A program made the translations under genes and the position numbers. Shown piece by piece: positions 5,740-8,020 of a DNA stretch of 8,020 nucleotides. The stretch is taken from contig JAUWMJ010000116.1 in NCBI GenBank assembly GCA_030613225.1, positions 1 to 8,020 on the forward strand, in the 5' to 3' direction. Origin of the DNA: Desulfobacterales bacterium (GTDB lineage Bacteria > Desulfobacterota > Desulfobacteria > Desulfobacterales > JAUWMJ01). The notes beneath the pieces were generated by a model, which searched no databases, had not been told where the DNA came from, and worked only from the letters and a program-made list of their open reading frames with translations. Every line of letters starts with the position of its first letter. The stretch's first letter is position 1.

Positions 5740-5833
5740 ACGGGTGCCTTGTGCCTCTGTGCCTTTATTTTTAGTTGTTGTATTCAGATCTTGTGATAGT
5801 AATTTTATTTAAAACCAGGACTTTTTGTTTAAA

Positions 5834-5884
5834 CACTAAATAGTGCTTTGCACTCTTGACATAATCAACTTGATAACTTAAAGA
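5834..5884 (+). promoter_or_regulatory. Possible promoter with overlapping dyads before the winged-helix gene
   Basis: TTGACA (5856-5861) is a consensus -35 hexamer; 17 nt later TAAAGA (5879-5884) is only a poor -10. Directly upstream are two overlapping dyads, CACTA-AA-TAGTG (5834-5845) and AGTGC-TTT-GCACT (5842-5854), which would suit a repressor or activator. The spot is about 200 nt before the plus-strand gene at 6087, so the leader would be long. Confidence 0.28.
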
Positions 5885-5936
5885 TATTGTAACCGTTCAC
5901 GGGTTCAAGGTTCAGGGGTTGTAGGTTTACTACCAA

Positions 5937-5968
5937 TCTGAACAGTTGATTCGTGAGTTCTGAACAGT
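5937..5968. repeat. Direct repeat TCTGAACAGT, 22 bp apart
   Basis: The 10-mer occurs at 5937-5946 and 5959-5968. The 22-bp period is about two helical turns, so both copies face the same side of the DNA, as paired regulator sites do. A small hairpin, CTTGC-8nt-GCAAG (5969-5986), follows immediately. Confidence 0.4.
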
Positions 5969-6086
5969 CTTGCGCCGAAGTGCAAGGTGAGTTGTTGTTA
6001 ACATCGAAAATTTCTTATTACATGACATTACTCTAAAAAAAAAGAAAGCATTTTCTAAGACAGTTTTAAAATTCAAGGAGGCCCTT

Positions 6087-6545
6087 ATGAAAACATTAAT
6101 TGGAGGAGCAATTGCAGTTGCAATCGGTATCATTGGTGTGCTGGTTTGGTGGAAATCCTTTTTTGCAATTTTAGCCGGTTTCATTCCTATAATGCTTGTG
6201 TTTGGCGGCGGTCTGGCTATTTACCTGGGTTTTGACGAGATTAAAGACACCTGGGGAAAAAAAGATGATAAAAAAGATGACGATCAATACAAAAGCCCAA
6301 TTGAAACACCAGTAAAAGAAGTTGTTGCGGAACCAAAGAAAGAAAAAGAGACGAAAAAAGAAAAAGAGATGACCGCAGGTGATACTATTTTGAATATTAT
6401 CGAAAAAAGCAGGGAAGGTCTTGATGTAGCCTCATTACAAAAAGAGACAGGCTTTACAACAAAAAAAATTCATAACATTGTTTACAAGCTGAAAAAACAG
6501 GGCAAAATTACAAGTGAGCGCAAGGGCTTTTATAAAAAAGCATGA
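6087..6545 (+). CDS. Two-helix membrane protein with C-terminal winged-helix domain
   Basis: A 152-residue protein of unknown function. Residues 1-22 and about 26-48 are hydrophobic with a WWKS turn between them. A highly charged Lys/Asp/Glu linker (about 50-93) follows. The last 58 residues, from MTAGDTILNIIEKS through LQKETGFTTKKIHNIVYKLKKQGKI to GFYKK, have the helix-turn-helix and wing pattern of a winged-helix domain, so a DNA-binding module seems tethered to the inner membrane. The N-terminal part faintly resembles the two-helix magnetosome protein MamI, but I would not assign that name. AAGGAGG (6075-6081) 5 nt upstream fixes the ATG at 6087. It is the only complete plus-strand gene here and is probably monocistronic. 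Confidence 0.78.
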   Translation: MKTLIGGAIAVAIGIIGVLVWWKSFFAILAGFIPIMLVFGGGLAIYLGFDEIKDTWGKKDDKKDDDQYKSPIETPVKEVVAEPKKEKETKKEKEMTAGDTILNIIEKSREGLDVASLQKETGFTTKKIHNIVYKLKKQGKITSERKGFYKKA

Positions 6546-6562
6546 ACCAAAGTAAAGAATCC

Positions 6563-6601
6563 ATGCCGAAGGATGTGGCATTGATTTACCCCTTGAAGGG
6601 G
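6563..6601 (+). terminator. Two small hairpins downstream of the winged-helix gene
   Basis: ATGCC/GGCAT (6563-6567 with 6577-6581) and CCCC/GGGG (6589-6592 with 6598-6601, loop TTGAA) lie 18-56 nt past the stop codon. Either could help end transcription, but neither is followed by a T-tract, so intrinsic termination is doubtful. Confidence 0.25.
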
Positions 6602-6629
6602 CTGTCGGATACACAAGGTTTAAATTGAG

Positions 6630-6716
6630 CTAAATTGCCCAAAAACATAATAAACTTCTGGCCTGTACTTTGAGCCTTTCTTTACCAGGCATAGTCAGGG
6701 CTGTAGGTTTTATCTT
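6630..6716 (-). pseudogene. Frameshifted C-terminal remnant of the REP-associated transposase
   Basis: Removing one T from the minus-strand run TTTT (6717-6720) joins the transposase frame to 28 more codons ending at a TAG (6632-6630). They include GKERLKVQARSLLCFWAI, which matches the start of the C-terminal helix-turn-helix region of full-length REP-associated transposases (R-x-x-V-x-ARSLLCFWAVREL). Beyond the TAG the match fades. The gene has thus lost its C-terminal DNA-binding domain by a frameshift followed by further decay. Confidence 0.7.
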
Positions 6717-7506
6717 AAAATAGTTGGCTACTATCCATTCGATCTAATGATACCCCTTTCGCTGCAAGCTGATATCTGTTCTCCATTGACTCTTGAGCTC
6801 TTTTAAGCACACTTTTAACAAAATCACTGCTGCCTAAAATTCGCTCATCACTTTTATAAAAGTCTTTGGCTTTACGAAGAGATTTAACCTGCTTCCAACC
6901 GCCGGCGCTTCGAATTAATCCACCGCCGGCAAACTCTGATCGTTTCCCTTGATTAATTCCATACTTTATAAATGCCCTATATCTTTGCCGGGCAAGGGAT
7001 ATATTATCAGAAAACAACTTATGTATATTTTCCACATCTTGCCAGGAATTCGGTTTCCTTCCCATGATAGTACTGTGGCCGGTATACGGGTACTTATCAA
7101 GAGCAGTTAAATCCTTTACAATTCCAACACGTAATGGATTTAAATGTATGTATCGAACAAGTTCCTTCAAATAAGCATCTTCCTCGCATAAAATTGATTT
7201 ATACCTGTTTTGAAACAAATGTCCTTGACGACGATGTCTTCTATTATGTGAAATCGCATACCCTGTTAACAGGCGTCTCATCACATTTGAAATCGGTACA
7301 CTTCCGGTTTTTAAAAGAAGATGAAAATGATTCGGAATCAATGCCCAGGCATAGCAGGTTGTTTCGGTATCCCCTATTATCTTTCCAAAACGTTCTACAA
7401 AACTTATCCTGTCTGCAAAGTCCTTAAATATTATACACCGCTCTATTCCTCTTACGATGATGTGATGTAATGCTCCAGGAGCATCTATTCTTGCTTGTCT
7501 TGGCAT
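6715..7506 (-). CDS. REP-associated tyrosine (Y1, HUH) transposase, C-terminally truncated
   Basis: A 263-residue IS200-like Y1 transposase of the RAYT (TnpA-REP) type, which nicks single-stranded DNA at REP hairpins through a 5'-phosphotyrosine bond. The N-terminus MPRQARIDAPGALHHIIVRG is typical. The metal-binding HUH motif is NHFHLLL (His60 and His62), GHLFQNRYKS (residues 95-104) is conserved, and the nucleophile is Tyr119 in RYIHLNP. All catalytic residues are present. Full-length relatives run to about 300 residues or more with a C-terminal helix-turn-helix; here the frame ends in a TAA created by an apparent one-base insertion, with the lost part still visible downstream. Activity without that domain is uncertain. 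No IS-type flanking ends are evident, which fits a RAYT. No strong ribosome site precedes the ATG at 7506. Confidence 0.88.
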   Translation of the reverse strand: MPRQARIDAPGALHHIIVRGIERCIIFKDFADRISFVERFGKIIGDTETTCYAWALIPNHFHLLLKTGSVPISNVMRRLLTGYAISHNRRHRRQGHLFQNRYKSILCEEDAYLKELVRYIHLNPLRVGIVKDLTALDKYPYTGHSTIMGRKPNSWQDVENIHKLFSDNISLARQRYRAFIKYGINQGKRSEFAGGGLIRSAGGWKQVKSLRKAKDFYKSDERILGSSDFVKSVLKRAQESMENRYQLAAKGVSLDRMDSSQLF

Positions 7507-7558
7507 ATAGGTCTCATATCACCTAATAAAAAATGTAATATTTAATTCAAAAGGGCGT

Positions 7559-7578
7559 CCCGAAACTTCCCGAAACCT
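7559..7578. repeat. Tandem 10-bp direct repeat CCCGAAACYT
   Basis: CCCGAAACTT and CCCGAAACCT are adjacent, between the transposase start and the stop of the small coiled-coil gene. They could be a transposase-linked site or a leftover of an element end; nothing else supports either. Confidence 0.5.
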
Positions 7579-7584
7579 CCCCCT

Positions 7585-7740
7585 TTAAAATCGTGAGACG
7601 GACCGCCGGAAAGACAGGCAAGTGCCTCCATTTTTTGTACCTGGTAAGAGCTGTTCTTCCAGCTTTAGTTTGATGATTCTTATTTCTTCTTCAAGCTGTT
7701 TGATTTTTTCCTGCAAATCTTTATTTTCCGGCATCTCCAT
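7585..7740 (-). CDS. Small 51-residue coiled-coil protein, unknown function
   Basis: A short gene, MEMPENKDLQEKIKQLEEEI onwards, with Leu/Ile heptads across about residues 9-32 forming a likely coiled coil, then a Gly/Cys- and Arg-rich tail ending in RSVSRF. AGAGGA (about 7749-7754) lies 8 nt before the ATG, a good ribosome site. It lies 78 nt upstream of the transposase gene on the same strand and could share its transcript. The tail overlaps DNA that looks like repeat (the stretch 7580-7620 continuing into the CCCGAAAC repeats), so the C-terminus may have been captured from a mobile sequence. I do not recognise the protein; SlyX-like short coiled coils are only superficially similar. Confidence 0.5.
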   Translation of the reverse strand: MEMPENKDLQEKIKQLEEEIRIIKLKLEEQLLPGTKNGGTCLSFRRSVSRF

Positions 7741-7793
7741 TTACTATTTCCTCTGAAGTATTTTCACGATGGCTAAACTATTACTGGAAAAAT

Positions 7794-7851
7794 GGTATAT
7801 ACTCAGGTGGATAGGCTGAAGCTTGCATGCCTATCCACCTGAGTATATACC
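7794..7851. repeat. Perfect 23-bp inverted repeat (long hairpin)
   Basis: Arms 7794-7816 and 7829-7851 are exact inverted copies, containing TATACTCAGGTGGATAGG, around a 12-nt loop (7817-7828). No mismatch or bulge is present. A/T-rich sequence follows but no T-run, so it is not a normal terminator. It stands alone in the 280-bp gap between the small coiled-coil gene and the next plus-strand gene beyond the window. No gene is visible in that gap. Confidence 0.9.
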
Positions 7852-7911
7852 TTAAATTTATAATTTTTAAATATTAATAAATATAGTACAGGAAGGGATA
7901 TGAGAGGTTGA

Positions 7912-7926
7912 TCCGCCTGAGGCGGA
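7912..7926. repeat. Short palindrome TCCGCC-TGA-GGCGGA
   Basis: A perfect 6-bp GC-rich stem with a 3-nt loop, followed by AAAAG. It lies 95 nt before the ribosome site at the window edge and is more likely a short dispersed repeat than a terminator. Confidence 0.6.
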
Positions 7927-8007
7927 AAAGTACTTATTAAATCGTTAGAAAAAAACACTCGACCCCTTGAATCCTTGAATCCTCAAACCCTTTCCATCAA
8001 CTAATCT

Positions 8008-8014
8008 GGAGGAG
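8008..8014 (+). promoter_or_regulatory. Ribosome binding site of a gene starting just past the window
   Basis: GGAGGAG followed by AACGAA at the last base is an ideal Shine-Dalgarno and spacer; a start codon is expected at or just after position 8021 on the plus strand. Just upstream is a CCTTGAAT direct repeat (about 7964-7979). Confidence 0.6.
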
Positions 8015-8020
8015 AACGAA

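Noticed and set aside
5930..6184. Minus-strand frame opposite the winged-helix gene start
   Set aside because: It covers the leader and the first helices of a gene with a strong ribosome site and has no recognisable content.
7819..7832. AAGCTTGCATGCCT in the 23-bp hairpin, like a cloning-vector polylinker
   Set aside because: The match is 14 bases and stops there; the rest of the hairpin is not vector, so chance is the better explanation.

Overview
The window looks like chromosomal DNA of an anaerobic, moderately low-GC bacterium, most likely a sulfate reducer or relative within Desulfobacterota. This rests on the tail of a mercury-methylation ferredoxin (HgcB), an apparent selenocysteine codon with its own hairpin, and abundant palindromic intergenic repeats. 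The taxonomy is inference; no rRNA or tRNA gene is present.

Layout. Positions 2-160 (+) hold the C-terminus of an HgcB-type [4Fe-4S] ferredoxin. An in-frame TGA (77-79) stands where the family has a conserved cysteine after GVG. Translation beyond it gives a typical HgcB tail ending in Cys-Cys, and a hairpin with an AGGUCU loop lies 16 nt after the TGA. I read this as a selenocysteine-containing HgcB, the most notable item here. Facing it on the minus strand is a compact type II restriction-modification operon: a BglII/BstYI-like endonuclease (888-1478) followed directly by an MT-A70 adenine methyltransferase (204-887). A 209-bp fold-back repeat (1563-1771) separates this from a minus-strand pair, a nitroreductase (2506-3051) overlapping a LysE-type exporter (1791-2519).

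Three further minus-strand genes follow: a small multi-cysteine protein with a TTG start (3297-3608), a crotonase-fold protein resembling delta3-delta2-enoyl-CoA isomerase (3760-4473), and a membrane protein with three copies of a PGxG(E/Q) motif (4624-5625). Palindromic repeats abut or overlap the stop codons of the first two. A 460-bp repeat-bearing gap leads to a plus-strand gene for a two-helix membrane protein with a cytoplasmic winged-helix tail (6087-6545).

The right end holds a REP-associated (Y1, HUH) transposase gene (6715-7506) whose C-terminal domain is cut off by a one-base frameshift, a 51-codon coiled-coil gene (7585-7740), a perfect 23-bp-stem hairpin (7794-7851) and, at the edge, the ribosome binding site of a gene starting outside the window.

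The genes do not form one pathway. The window is a mosaic of small transcription units divided by repeats. Several repeats carry a GTAG next to a small hairpin, as expected for targets of a REP-associated transposase. The individual modules (Sec-HgcB with SECIS, the R-M pair, and the transposase with candidate REPs) are internally coherent.
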